NCBI RefSeq assembly: GCF_900109325.1
Contig: NZ_FNZU01000003.1
Coordinates: forward strand, 1-64,000
Direction of reading: 5' to 3'
Origin: Alkalibacterium pelagium
GTDB lineage: Bacteria > Bacillota > Bacilli > Lactobacillales > Carnobacteriaceae_A
DNA length: 64,000 nt
Under the pieces are notes generated by a model, which ran no database searches, was not told the origin of the DNA, and was given only the letters and a program-made list of their open reading frames with translations. The stretch's first letter is position 1, and each line of letters begins with the position of its first letter. This document shows, one piece after another, positions 27,370-35,874 of the stretch. A program made the position numbers and the translations under genes.

Positions 27370-29354
27370 CTATCATTACTCCTTAAGTGATTAAGTGTCA
27401 GTTCGCTATTAAGATTTATCATTATAGGTAGCTTATCTATTGGAGCATCTATCTCGATCGACTGTCCTCCAATATACTGCTGCTTTGTCCAAAAATCCTC
27501 CCATTTTGTGCCTTTCGGAAGATATATATTTCTTTTCCTAGCTTTATACTCTAATACTGGTGCAATAAGCAGAGAACTTCCAAACATAAACTGGTTATCA
27601 ACCTCCCAAGCGTCAGGATCGTCTGGAAATTCATAAAAGAGTGGTCTCATTGGAGGAGTTCCCTTGTTATGAGCTTTTAGCATTATTTCTTTTATATATA
27701 GTTTAAGACTCTCTCTTAAACTAATATAATATTTGAAAATATTGTATGCTTCCTCACCATAACTCCATATTTCATTTTCTGCTCCACTGTGACATAGTCC
27801 ACCACCTGACTCACCTATCGGAGGTTTAGATGGTAGTCTATCTCCGTGCATTCTCAGTACAGGACAAAACGTTGCATACTGGAACCACCTAATCATTAAT
27901 TCCTTAAACTCAGAATCATGTATATTTCCTCCATGAAAACCACCAATATCGGTCGTCCACCAGGGAATTCCTGCTATTCCCATACTAAGCCCGGCCTTAA
28001 CCTGATGGTTTAATGATTGAAATGTGGATGGAATATCACCGGACCAGACTAGAGCACCATATCTCTGACTTCCAGCCCAAGCAGCCCTAACTAAATTGAT
28101 GATATTAGTTTGCCCTTCCTTCCTCATTCCGTCATAAAAGGTTTTACTATAGCAAAGAGGATACATGTTTCCGGTCTTCTTGCTAGGACCCGATTCAAAA
28201 CGATAAATATCATGATCATATACGCTGAACTCAGGTTCAGCTTCATCTAGCCAAAACGTCTTTATACCATAATCATAGTAATTAGCTTTTATCTTTTCCC
28301 ATAAATATTTCCTAGCATCAGCATTTGTAGCATCAAATATTTCTGTTTGTCCCAGAAACTGAAATTGGGTTCGAACCCCTCTATCTGTTTTCACAAGAAA
28401 TCCTTTTTCAACCATCTCATGATAGTTTAAACTAGTAGACTCAACTGTAGGCCAAACCGAGATCATCGTTTCAATTCCCATATTCTCTAATTCTGTAATC
28501 ATAGCTAAGGGGTCCGGCCAGTAAGTTTCATCAAAGCACCAGTCTCCTTGATTAGGCCAATGAAAAAAGTCGATTACGATCACTGATAAAGGAACCTGTT
28601 CATCTTTATATTTCCTTGCGATTCCTAGTAGCTCCTCCTGATTTTGATATCTTAATTTGCTTTGCCAAAGTCCCATTGCATATTCAGGCATCATCGGGAC
28701 TTTTCCGGTTACTTCTGCATAACTTTCTTCAATCTGAGCTGGAGTATCTCCTGCTGTTATCCAGTAGTCGATTTGATTGGAACACTCAGCAGTAAATTCT
28801 GTCACGTTAAGATTGAAACTAGCCTTACCAATTGAAGGATTATTCCATAACATGCCATAGCCAAGATTAGATAGAAAAAAAGGGATACTTATTTGGCTGT
28901 TTCGATGAGTCAGCTCTACCATACAACCCTTCAAGTTAAAGAAATCATGCTGGTATTGCCCCATTCCAAAAATCTTCTCATTCGGTTGAGTTTCTAGTCT
29001 CATACTAATCGTATAATCCGATGACCCTACATTCGGAATTATCTGACGGCCTCCGTATTTCAGCTGATAAGTATACTCAGATTCTTTAAGTAAGATCTCT
29101 CCTTTATGATTCCTTATAGTAATATGACCAGATAAATTGACAGTCACATTAATTTTTCCATTAACAATAAATGCCTCCTCTTTATTAATTTGGATATCAG
29201 TGTCTTCTTCTAATATATTTAGTAACGCACTTTCTTCATTTGAAAACTCAGTGTATCCAGCGCGTATTCTAAAAGAATTTTTACCCCATGGTTCAATCAA
29301 CAGTTTTTCCTTATCATAAAACCAGTATAATTTATTATTTTCTTTTTTAAACAT
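27366..29354 (-). CDS. GH31 alpha-glycosidase (alpha-xylosidase-like)
   Basis: This 662-residue cytoplasmic retaining glycosidase has an N-terminal beta-sandwich (1-210), a catalytic barrel (about 215-530) and C-terminal beta domains. The nucleophile aspartate lies in W-L-D-E-A-E-P-E near residue 368, the acid/base in W-S-G-D-I-P near 437, and a substrate-loop F-F-H-W-P-N-Q-G-D-W precedes them. The H-W-P-x-x-G-D-W loop and the D-E-A-E-P variant of the usual D-x-N-E-P resemble GH31 alpha-xylosidases and related hemicellulose enzymes rather than alpha-glucosidases. It lies 33 bases after GH127 and is coupled to GH27. Confidence 0.82.
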   Translation of the reverse strand: MFKKENNKLYWFYDKEKLLIEPWGKNSFRIRAGYTEFSNEESALLNILEEDTDIQINKEEAFIVNGKINVTVNLSGHITIRNHKGEILLKESEYTYQLKYGGRQIIPNVGSSDYTISMRLETQPNEKIFGMGQYQHDFFNLKGCMVELTHRNSQISIPFFLSNLGYGMLWNNPSIGKASFNLNVTEFTAECSNQIDYWITAGDTPAQIEESYAEVTGKVPMMPEYAMGLWQSKLRYQNQEELLGIARKYKDEQVPLSVIVIDFFHWPNQGDWCFDETYWPDPLAMITELENMGIETMISVWPTVESTSLNYHEMVEKGFLVKTDRGVRTQFQFLGQTEIFDATNADARKYLWEKIKANYYDYGIKTFWLDEAEPEFSVYDHDIYRFESGPSKKTGNMYPLCYSKTFYDGMRKEGQTNIINLVRAAWAGSQRYGALVWSGDIPSTFQSLNHQVKAGLSMGIAGIPWWTTDIGGFHGGNIHDSEFKELMIRWFQYATFCPVLRMHGDRLPSKPPIGESGGGLCHSGAENEIWSYGEEAYNIFKYYISLRESLKLYIKEIMLKAHNKGTPPMRPLFYEFPDDPDAWEVDNQFMFGSSLLIAPVLEYKARKRNIYLPKGTKWEDFWTKQQYIGGQSIEIDAPIDKLPIMINLNSELTLNHLRSNDR

Positions 29355-29387
29355 ACGGTCACGTACTCTCTTAAATGATCTTGAATA

Positions 29388-31331
29388 TTATTTTTTATTA
29401 ATCCAAACTATCATTTCTCCTTTGGAGCGATTTGCCCACAAATGGTAAGGAATAAAGATCACTTCTTGTTTTTTAGAATCAAGTTTTAATTCAGATTGAT
29501 ACAGAAAGTTTTTCCATGAGGCATCTTTCAATCGTCTTTCCGCTTTTCCTTTTAGAACAACAAAGTCTCCCAGAATTGAATCAGTTTTTTCTTCTGGGCT
29601 TGCCATATCTACTAAACTCAGAAGGTGTAGTTCACTTCCATTGTCCTCCTCTTCAAGGCAATAAACAAAAGGTCCCCTTTGAACTGCAACTTTATCAAGA
29701 TTATTTTTAACAGATGGGTGAGATCTCCATTCGAGGACAGGTAATTCAAAGTTAATCTCAATTGTCTGGTCCGAGTCTATATCTATTGAAAGGTATCCCT
29801 CTTCTTCCTGATATACAATGTCAGTATTATTAAGTTCATAATTTTTAATCCAGGCTGGAAGACGAAGCATTAATCTGAATCGTTTGGAAACATCGGAGAC
29901 CTTAACTTTTGTATAACCATTATATGGCAGATCAGTAGTCATACTGACAGACACCGTTTGATTATTCATATCAAACGATCCTATAAAATCTTGATACATA
30001 TGAATGTAAAGATTTTCGTCTACTACGTCAGAGATATAATGGTTTAAAGAAGTCAATGTACGTGCAACATTAGGCGGACAGCAGGCACAGCCGAACCATG
30101 ATGGCCGAGTGGGTTTGACATGGCTTTTTCCAGGATCATTTTTGCTTGCTTTAGGATCAACTTCAAGTGGATTAACATAAAAGAAATGTTTTCCATCTAA
30201 TGCCATCCCACTGATTATGTTATTGTAAAGAGTCCTTTCCATAATTTCTGCGTACTCAACATCAATTTCATTTTTCATCATTGCTTTAGCAAAAAACAAT
30301 AAACCAATTGATGCACATGTTTCACAATACATGGTGTCATTTGGTAAATCATAATCAAAAGTAAAAGCTTCTCCATGGACTGTCGAACCAATGCCACCAG
30401 TAATATACAGACGTTTTTTAACAATGTTGTCCCAGATTTTTCTGGCAGCAGCAAACATTTTTTCATCATTATGAATCGAAGCGACCTCTGCCATTGCAGC
30501 TGCCATATAGACTAACCTGACAGCATGACCGACAGCTTCTTCCTGATCAAGTACAGGTTGATGAGCCTGGTGATACTTCGTGTTAATATGTGGAATGGGC
30601 CCTGTACTTAAACCTTTTTTCTTATTATCAATTAACTGTTTTGTATAGAAATCAGGATCCTGTCCTCTGATTTTTAAAAACCATGAGCTCAAATCAACAT
30701 ATTCTTTCTTACCAGTTACTTCATAAAGTTTCACTAATGCTAGTTCAATTTCCTGGTGTCCATCTGCTCCGTTTATTTTTCCTTCTTCCGGTCCAAAGTG
30801 TTCAGAAATACAGTTAACAAATTTTTCTGAAACATTAATTAATTTTTTGCTGCCAGTAGCTTTAAAATGAGCTACAGAGGCTTCAATCAAATGACCTGCA
30901 CAATAAAGTTCATGGCTTTCAAACAGTCGTTTAAATCTCAAATCGGGTCTTTCAATTTGGTAATAGGTGCTGAGGTACCCATCTTCGTCCTGAGCCTCTT
31001 CAATTAGTTGAGCCACCTCATTCATCATGTCTAATAAATTGTCATCTGGATTTAATGCATAACTATTGGCTGCTGATTCCAGCCATTTATACACATCGGA
31101 ATCCTGAAATAACCAGCCATAGTGATTCCCTTTTTTTTGTCCTGCAGCTATTTTGAGATTCTCAATTGCATTACTTTTTTCAGAGGGAATACCATGATCA
31201 TCTCTCTCTTTATCAATTGAAATACCTGCTCTATCATGTAGCACATCCCATTGGTATGGTATCATTTCTTTTCTTATCAGTTTGGTGTATTTAGTCCAAA
31301 ACTGATCCGTAATGACTATTTCTGACTTCAT
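29388..31331 (-). CDS. GH127 beta-L-arabinofuranosidase
   Basis: This 647-residue cytoplasmic enzyme is of the HypBA1 type, which releases L-arabinose from beta-L-arabinofuranosides. The putative zinc site is visible as C-E-T-C near residue 333 (Glu plus Cys) and G-C-A-C-C-P-P-N near residue 417 (two Cys), matching the Glu-Cys-Cys-Cys ligands of the family. An (alpha/alpha)6 barrel fits residues 1-430, with beta-sandwich domains after it. A GGAGG site precedes the ATG. It follows the small acidic protein gene and heads the GH127-GH31-GH27-GH43 series. Confidence 0.9.
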   Translation of the reverse strand: MKSEIVITDQFWTKYTKLIRKEMIPYQWDVLHDRAGISIDKERDDHGIPSEKSNAIENLKIAAGQKKGNHYGWLFQDSDVYKWLESAANSYALNPDDNLLDMMNEVAQLIEEAQDEDGYLSTYYQIERPDLRFKRLFESHELYCAGHLIEASVAHFKATGSKKLINVSEKFVNCISEHFGPEEGKINGADGHQEIELALVKLYEVTGKKEYVDLSSWFLKIRGQDPDFYTKQLIDNKKKGLSTGPIPHINTKYHQAHQPVLDQEEAVGHAVRLVYMAAAMAEVASIHNDEKMFAAARKIWDNIVKKRLYITGGIGSTVHGEAFTFDYDLPNDTMYCETCASIGLLFFAKAMMKNEIDVEYAEIMERTLYNNIISGMALDGKHFFYVNPLEVDPKASKNDPGKSHVKPTRPSWFGCACCPPNVARTLTSLNHYISDVVDENLYIHMYQDFIGSFDMNNQTVSVSMTTDLPYNGYTKVKVSDVSKRFRLMLRLPAWIKNYELNNTDIVYQEEEGYLSIDIDSDQTIEINFELPVLEWRSHPSVKNNLDKVAVQRGPFVYCLEEEDNGSELHLLSLVDMASPEEKTDSILGDFVVLKGKAERRLKDASWKNFLYQSELKLDSKKQEVIFIPYHLWANRSKGEMIVWINKK

Positions 31332-31359
31332 TTATGATTGCCTCCATATATGCATGTTG

Positions 31360-31596
31360 TTAGTCCTTTTTCTGATCTGAATTAATACTCTTTTTCAAAT
31401 CATCTACTTTGTCCACATTAAACTTTTCAAAATCTTCTGGTCGTGATTCCTTCTCCTTGTTGCTCTCGTTTCTATTTAGCTCATCTGTCTCGCTCTTATT
31501 ACTTGTGGCTTCTTTCTCATCCTGTTCTGGCTCGATATGTGTTGGACGGCTGGCATGATGTGGACTGGAATTACCGTGTGTTGGATCATTCTGCAT
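31360..31596 (-). CDS. Small acidic low-complexity protein, paralogue 1
   Basis: The 78-residue protein has no recognisable domain. It starts M-Q-N-D-P-T, has a disordered middle rich in E, K, S, N and H, and ends with P-E-D-F-E-K-F-N-V-D-K-V-D-D-L-K-K. The same head and tail occur in the proteins at 39535-39756 and 62241-62450. It lies between the araA1 terminator and GH127, with an AAGGAG site before its ATG. Conservation of both ends among three paralogues with divergent middles supports a real gene. The function is unknown. Confidence 0.8.
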   Translation of the reverse strand: MQNDPTHGNSSPHHASRPTHIEPEQDEKEATSNKSETDELNRNESNKEKESRPEDFEKFNVDKVDDLKKSINSDQKKD

Positions 31597-31697
31597 TGTT
31601 TCTCCTTCTTTCTATATCTTTTTTATAGAAATCATTTTTTAAAGGTCCTTTATTATTTAACGAGTATCAAAACGACTTTGAATAGGCAATAAAAATA

Positions 31698-31730
31698 AAT
31701 AAGAGACACCCTTTTCGAGCCTCTCCTATT
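31698..31730 (-). terminator. Terminator hairpin after araA1
   Basis: The arms (31698-31706 and 31722-31730) form a 9-bp stem with one G-T pair, then a T-rich tract on the minus strand. The equivalent hairpin after araA2 is at 41394-41427, so the terminator was duplicated with the gene. Confidence 0.65.
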
Positions 31731-31734
31731 TACT

Positions 31735-33159
31735 TTAATCGATTAAAACAGTTTCCAGATCAACCATGTTGGCCCAATCCAAAATCACTTCTTTATCCAA
31801 TGCCAACGTAGCGACTGTATGGTGACCACCACCGTTTTCGATCCATTGTCTGATGCTGGTCTTGAAGTCAGGATTCGGTTTCCATATCACTCGGGCGACA
31901 GGCAGATGAGGCGCATCTTCCTGCGGCATCACCGCTTCAAATGAGTTGACCATCAGACGATAATGCGTCCCTAAGTCCAGCATGGAGATTGTGAAGCCTT
32001 CTCCTGCTTTTCCATCGAAGACCAGACGTGCCGGATCTTCCTTATCCCCGATCCCCAAGGGATTGACTATCACTCTCGGTTTGGTTTCGGCGAAAGTTGG
32101 ATCCACCTCCAGCATATGGGACTGCACAATATACTCTTCCCCTTTTACGAAGTTGTAAGTGTAATCTTCCATGAATCCAGTAGACACATTATTCGTCATG
32201 ACTTTGACCAGGCGGTCAAGCGCCGCTGTTTTCCAGTCCCCTTCTCCTGCGAAACCGTATCCTTCCGCATTCAGACGCTGAACAGCCATACCCGGCAACT
32301 GGTTCATGCCATGCAAGTCTTCAAAATTCGTTGTAAAGGCGGTATAGCCACCTTTTTTCAGGAACCGTTTCAAGCCGATTTCGATTCTGATCTGTTCTTT
32401 CACTTGTTTCTCATAAAAATCAGCGTCATTTTCTCCCGGATCCATGTCATATAATGACTGACACTCGTTATAAACGGACTGGATTTCATCATCAGAGACT
32501 TGATCCATTTCAGCCACAAGGTCACCAATGCCGTAATAATCCACTGTCCATCCGAATTGAATCGCCGCTTCCACTTTGTCCCCTTCGGTGACCGCTACGT
32601 TACGCATATTATCTCCGAAACGGGCAACTTTGATGTGCTGGGATTCCGCATAACCTACAGCCGAAAGCATCCAGTTATTTATCTCTGAGTGGACCTCGGG
32701 ATCCTGATAGTGTCCGACCACTACTTTATTCTTGATGTTCAAACGGGCATTGATAAAGCCATATTCCCGGTCTCCGTGTGCACTCTGGTTCAGGTTCATG
32801 AAGTCCATATCAATAGTGCTCCACGGCACTTCATTGTTATACTGCGTAGATAAATGCAGTAACGGTTTCTGAAGCAGCTTCGTCCCGGGGATCCACATTT
32901 TTGCGGGTGAGAAAGTATGCATCCAAGTGATGACACCTGCGACTTGATCTTTATAGTTGACCTCCTTGATGACATCCTTGATTTCATCAGCAGTAGTGAC
33001 AAGCGCTTTGAAGACTAGAGGATATGACAGTTCAGCTTCTTTGTTCAGCGTCTCGACAATCTCCTCAGCGTGCGCTTTCACTTCATTCAGGGCTTCTGGT
33101 CCATATAAATGCTGGCTCCCCACTACAAACCAGAATTCCTTTTCACTCGTTTTTATCAT
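31735..33159 (-). CDS. araA: L-arabinose isomerase, copy 1
   Basis: AraA converts L-arabinose to L-ribulose using Mn2+. The 474-residue length is standard, and family features are present (V-G-S-Q-H-L-Y-G-P-E-A near residue 13, W-M-H-T-F-S-P-A-K-M-W near 80, and the C-terminal H-H-T-V-A-T). The protein differs from copy 2 (41432-42856) at only about 13 positions. The DNA similarity runs from the terminator through the ribosome site (AAGGACGTGTCAGA), and stops there. This copy is not beside araB or araD but between an ABC importer and the GH127 series. It is visibly richer in GC than its neighbours. Confidence 0.97.
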   Translation of the reverse strand: MIKTSEKEFWFVVGSQHLYGPEALNEVKAHAEEIVETLNKEAELSYPLVFKALVTTADEIKDVIKEVNYKDQVAGVITWMHTFSPAKMWIPGTKLLQKPLLHLSTQYNNEVPWSTIDMDFMNLNQSAHGDREYGFINARLNIKNKVVVGHYQDPEVHSEINNWMLSAVGYAESQHIKVARFGDNMRNVAVTEGDKVEAAIQFGWTVDYYGIGDLVAEMDQVSDDEIQSVYNECQSLYDMDPGENDADFYEKQVKEQIRIEIGLKRFLKKGGYTAFTTNFEDLHGMNQLPGMAVQRLNAEGYGFAGEGDWKTAALDRLVKVMTNNVSTGFMEDYTYNFVKGEEYIVQSHMLEVDPTFAETKPRVIVNPLGIGDKEDPARLVFDGKAGEGFTISMLDLGTHYRLMVNSFEAVMPQEDAPHLPVARVIWKPNPDFKTSIRQWIENGGGHHTVATLALDKEVILDWANMVDLETVLID

Positions 33160-33273
33160 TCTGACACGTCCTTAATTTATCATCATTTAAAAAATCTTTT
33201 GTTGAGATATATTATATTCATATTTTCATAGTAAAAATCTACAGATATATGCACTTGATGAAAATATAAATTT

Positions 33274-33876
33274 CTAAAAAAACAACACAGTTTTAATTAG
33301 TATTCTAAAGGTAATGTAAGTATATATGGATAACCCAAATACCGGAATAAACCCAGGAAATGTATAATATAAGCCAAATAGAAAAATAAGACTTAGCAGT
33401 AAAAGAATGGATTGTAATGGTTTACCAATAATCAGTACCAGACACTTTAAAACGTATTCTTTCAAGTTCCCTTTAAAATGAACGTATACTGGAAAGATAT
33501 AGATAGTAAAGAGCAGGAGAATGACTGTAAATATCATTAACACTACTGACAAGATGTCACTAATTAAACCAAAGTGATAAACATCAAGAAGCCTTGAGTC
33601 AACGTATATAAATATCCAAATAAAAGCTAGAATTGACAGTTTATTTGCTTTGAAAAACTCTTTTTTATAGACTTTCTTAAATAATATCCATGACGTTTCT
33701 TCATAATATCCATACTTCATTTTCTGCCTAACACATGAGTAAAGTGCAATAGTAGATGGGAATATTCCCAATATAATCCCACCTTTGAGAGCAAATATTA
33801 CCCAGTATATATTTAACAGAAACAGATCCAGACCTATTTCTCCAAGAGCATTATACTTTTTTAAAAAATTATCCAT
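33274..33876 (-). CDS. YesL/DUF624-family membrane protein
   Basis: The 200-residue protein has about five hydrophobic membrane segments (roughly 20-45, 80-92, 103-130, 145-165, 170-195). The opening resembles YesL-type DUF624 proteins, which are typically encoded with LplABC-like oligosaccharide importers. It starts 15 bases after the downstream permease gene, with AGAGGGG as ribosome site. Its biochemical role is not known; a part in sugar import is inferred from gene order. Its coding DNA is very AT-rich. Confidence 0.75.
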   Translation of the reverse strand: MDNFLKKYNALGEIGLDLFLLNIYWVIFALKGGIILGIFPSTIALYSCVRQKMKYGYYEETSWILFKKVYKKEFFKANKLSILAFIWIFIYVDSRLLDVYHFGLISDILSVVLMIFTVILLLFTIYIFPVYVHFKGNLKEYVLKCLVLIIGKPLQSILLLLSLIFLFGLYYTFPGFIPVFGLSIYTYITFRILIKTVLFF

Positions 33877-33891
33877 GTTAACCCCTCTATT

Positions 33892-34806
33892 TTAACCTTT
33901 TATCGATCCGATCATTACACCTTTTTCAAAGTACTTCTGCAGGAATGGATAAACAGCAAGAATAGGCAAGGTTGAAACTATGATCACAGCATATTTTATT
34001 TGTTCAGCATACTGTTGAGCATATCCCCCTATATCTCCTCCACCTGCACCTGCTCCTCCCTGGAATGCCTGATTAGATATTAAAATGTCCCTTAAAACAA
34101 TCTGAAGGGGTTGTTTGCTGTAATCCCTAATGAAAATCAGACCAGTGAAGAAATTATTCCAATGCTGAACCAGATAGTATAAACCAATAACAGATATCAA
34201 AGCTTTAGAAAGAGGCAGTGCAACCTTCAAAAAGAACTGAAAATGTGTACATCCATCAAGTTCGGCGGCTTCATATAAACTATTTGGTATTGAATGTTCA
34301 AAAAATGTCCGTGCAATAATCAAGTTAAATACATTTAAAGCTGTAGGTATAACGAATACCCATCTGGAATCAATCAGACCCAAATCTCTGAAGAGTAAAT
34401 AGGTAGGTATAATCCCTCCGTTAAAGAACATTGTGAAGGCAAAAAAGAAAGTTAAGAAATTTCTTCCTCTCATATCTTTTCTGGAGAGTGCATAAGCTGC
34501 AGGAAGTGTCACCAGCAAGTTAATAAATGTTCCACCTATTGTGTATATCATTGTATTCATGTACCCGATCCAGATTCTTGTATCTTGAAATATTTGCTCG
34601 TAACCATATAAGCTGAATCCTCTAGGGAATAAAGTCACTAATCCTCTAGTAACTAGCCGAGAATCACTTACTGAAGCAATTATTACGAAATAGATCGGAT
34701 AAGCTATAATAATAAAAACCATTAGGCTCAAAACAGCTACCAGAAAATCAAAAAGTATATCTGCAGTAGATGTTTTAGAAAAGTATTTTTTTATAGCAGT
34801 CATCAT
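33892..34806 (-). CDS. ABC sugar importer permease (LplC/YtcP type)
   Basis: This 304-residue CUT1-type inner-membrane subunit has six predicted membrane segments. The E-A-A loop (E-A-A-E-L-D-G-C-T-H-F-Q-F-F near residue 185) is the contact for the ATPase. It belongs with the permease at 34816-35799 and the binding protein at 35875-37473 to an importer of the LplABC type, used for complex carbohydrate oligosaccharides. No ATPase gene is nearby, so a shared MsmX-like ATPase is likely. The start could be either of two consecutive ATGs. Confidence 0.88.
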   Translation of the reverse strand: MMTAIKKYFSKTSTADILFDFLVAVLSLMVFIIIAYPIYFVIIASVSDSRLVTRGLVTLFPRGFSLYGYEQIFQDTRIWIGYMNTMIYTIGGTFINLLVTLPAAYALSRKDMRGRNFLTFFFAFTMFFNGGIIPTYLLFRDLGLIDSRWVFVIPTALNVFNLIIARTFFEHSIPNSLYEAAELDGCTHFQFFLKVALPLSKALISVIGLYYLVQHWNNFFTGLIFIRDYSKQPLQIVLRDILISNQAFQGGAGAGGGDIGGYAQQYAEQIKYAVIIVSTLPILAVYPFLQKYFEKGVMIGSIKG

Positions 34807-34815
34807 CTCACCCTT

Positions 34816-35799
34816 TTAAAACAGACTTGTTTTAGCTACTTTTTTAGATATATAGTTTGCCAGCAGTAAGAATCCAAAATTTATCAGTGTATTGAATAAT
34901 CCAATAGCTGTAGCATAACTGAATTGGTTCTGAATAATACCGATCTTGTAAACATAAGTTGATATAACTTCTGCAACAGGCAAATTTAAAGGATTTTGCA
35001 TAAGGAATATTTTCTCAAAACCTGCATTTAATATCCCCCCCATATTAAGTATGAATAATATGATCATTGTTGGAACTAGCGATGGTATTTCAACGTGTCT
35101 GACTAACTGCCACCTATTAGCTCCGTCCATTCTAGCTGACTCATAGAGCTGGGGATCAACGTTAGATAGTGCTGCCAGATATATGATGCTATTCCATCCA
35201 GCTCTTTGCCATATTTCAGAAATTACATAGGTAGGAACAAAAAATCGTGTACTTCCTAAAAAGTCTCTCCTTGGAAATCCTAGCATATCAGCAAAATGAT
35301 TTAGGATTCCGGACTGGGGTGACAGAAACACAGTAAGCATACCGACCATTACTACTATAGAAATAAAATGTGGAAGGTAGACTGTAGTCTGCATAATAGA
35401 TTTAGCTCTTTTATGTTTAATCTGATTGATTAGAAGAGCCAATAATACAGGTGCAATAAACCCAACTACCATAGTAGTTGCACTGATTCTAATTGTATTG
35501 ATCATCAGTGTACTGAACATTCTGCTGTCAAAAAACTGATTAAAGTACTGCATTCCTACAAATTCTCCACCGGTAATTCCTTCTGTAGGAACAAATCGTC
35601 TAAAGGCTAATTGTAATCCATACATCGGAATATAGTTAAAAATCAATATTACTAGAAATCCCGGTAAAATCATTAACCACAACTGATAATTTTTTCTGAT
35701 TTCTTTTAAGAATCCATTTTGCGTTTTAGAGTCTGTAGTTTTGTTTTTAGTTTTCTTAGCAGATTTCGTTTCGTTTTTTGCCAAATTCAACTTGTTCAC
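34816..35799 (-). CDS. ABC sugar importer permease (LplB type)
   Basis: This 327-residue CUT1-type permease has a lysine-rich N-terminal tail (residues 1-35) before the first membrane segment. The E-S-A-R-M-D-G-A-N-R-W-Q contact loop lies near residue 220, and six membrane segments are predicted. It lies 10 bases upstream of its partner permease. The given start is GTG; a TTG three codons downstream has the better-spaced GAGGTG site and may be the true start. A hairpin separates it from the binding-protein gene. Confidence 0.88.
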   Translation of the reverse strand: MNKLNLAKNETKSAKKTKNKTTDSKTQNGFLKEIRKNYQLWLMILPGFLVILIFNYIPMYGLQLAFRRFVPTEGITGGEFVGMQYFNQFFDSRMFSTLMINTIRISATTMVVGFIAPVLLALLINQIKHKRAKSIMQTTVYLPHFISIVVMVGMLTVFLSPQSGILNHFADMLGFPRRDFLGSTRFFVPTYVISEIWQRAGWNSIIYLAALSNVDPQLYESARMDGANRWQLVRHVEIPSLVPTMIILFILNMGGILNAGFEKIFLMQNPLNLPVAEVISTYVYKIGIIQNQFSYATAIGLFNTLINFGFLLLANYISKKVAKTSLF

Positions 35800-35837
35800 C
35801 TCAATTCATGAAGTATTTAGGATTATAATAAAGTGTA

Positions 35838-35866
35838 TAAAGAAGCTACTTAGGGTAGCTTCTTTA
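35838..35866 (-). terminator. Intercistronic hairpin after the binding-protein gene
   Basis: The 11-bp arms (35839-35849, 35855-35865) enclose a 5-nt loop, with moderately T-rich sequence after. It probably acts as a partial terminator or 3' stabiliser, giving more binding protein than permease. Confidence 0.65.
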
Positions 35867-35874
35867 TTTTCCTG

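Noticed and set aside
32116-32454. 112-codon frames antisense to araA1, repeated at 41813-42151 in araA2
   Set aside because: They are present in both copies only because araA is duplicated. They have no ribosome site and lie opposite conserved codons.
33160-33273. Riboswitch or separate promoter before araA1
   Set aside because: The stretch is AT-rich, with no stable conserved fold and only poor -35/-10 matches. araA1 may simply be read from the importer promoter.
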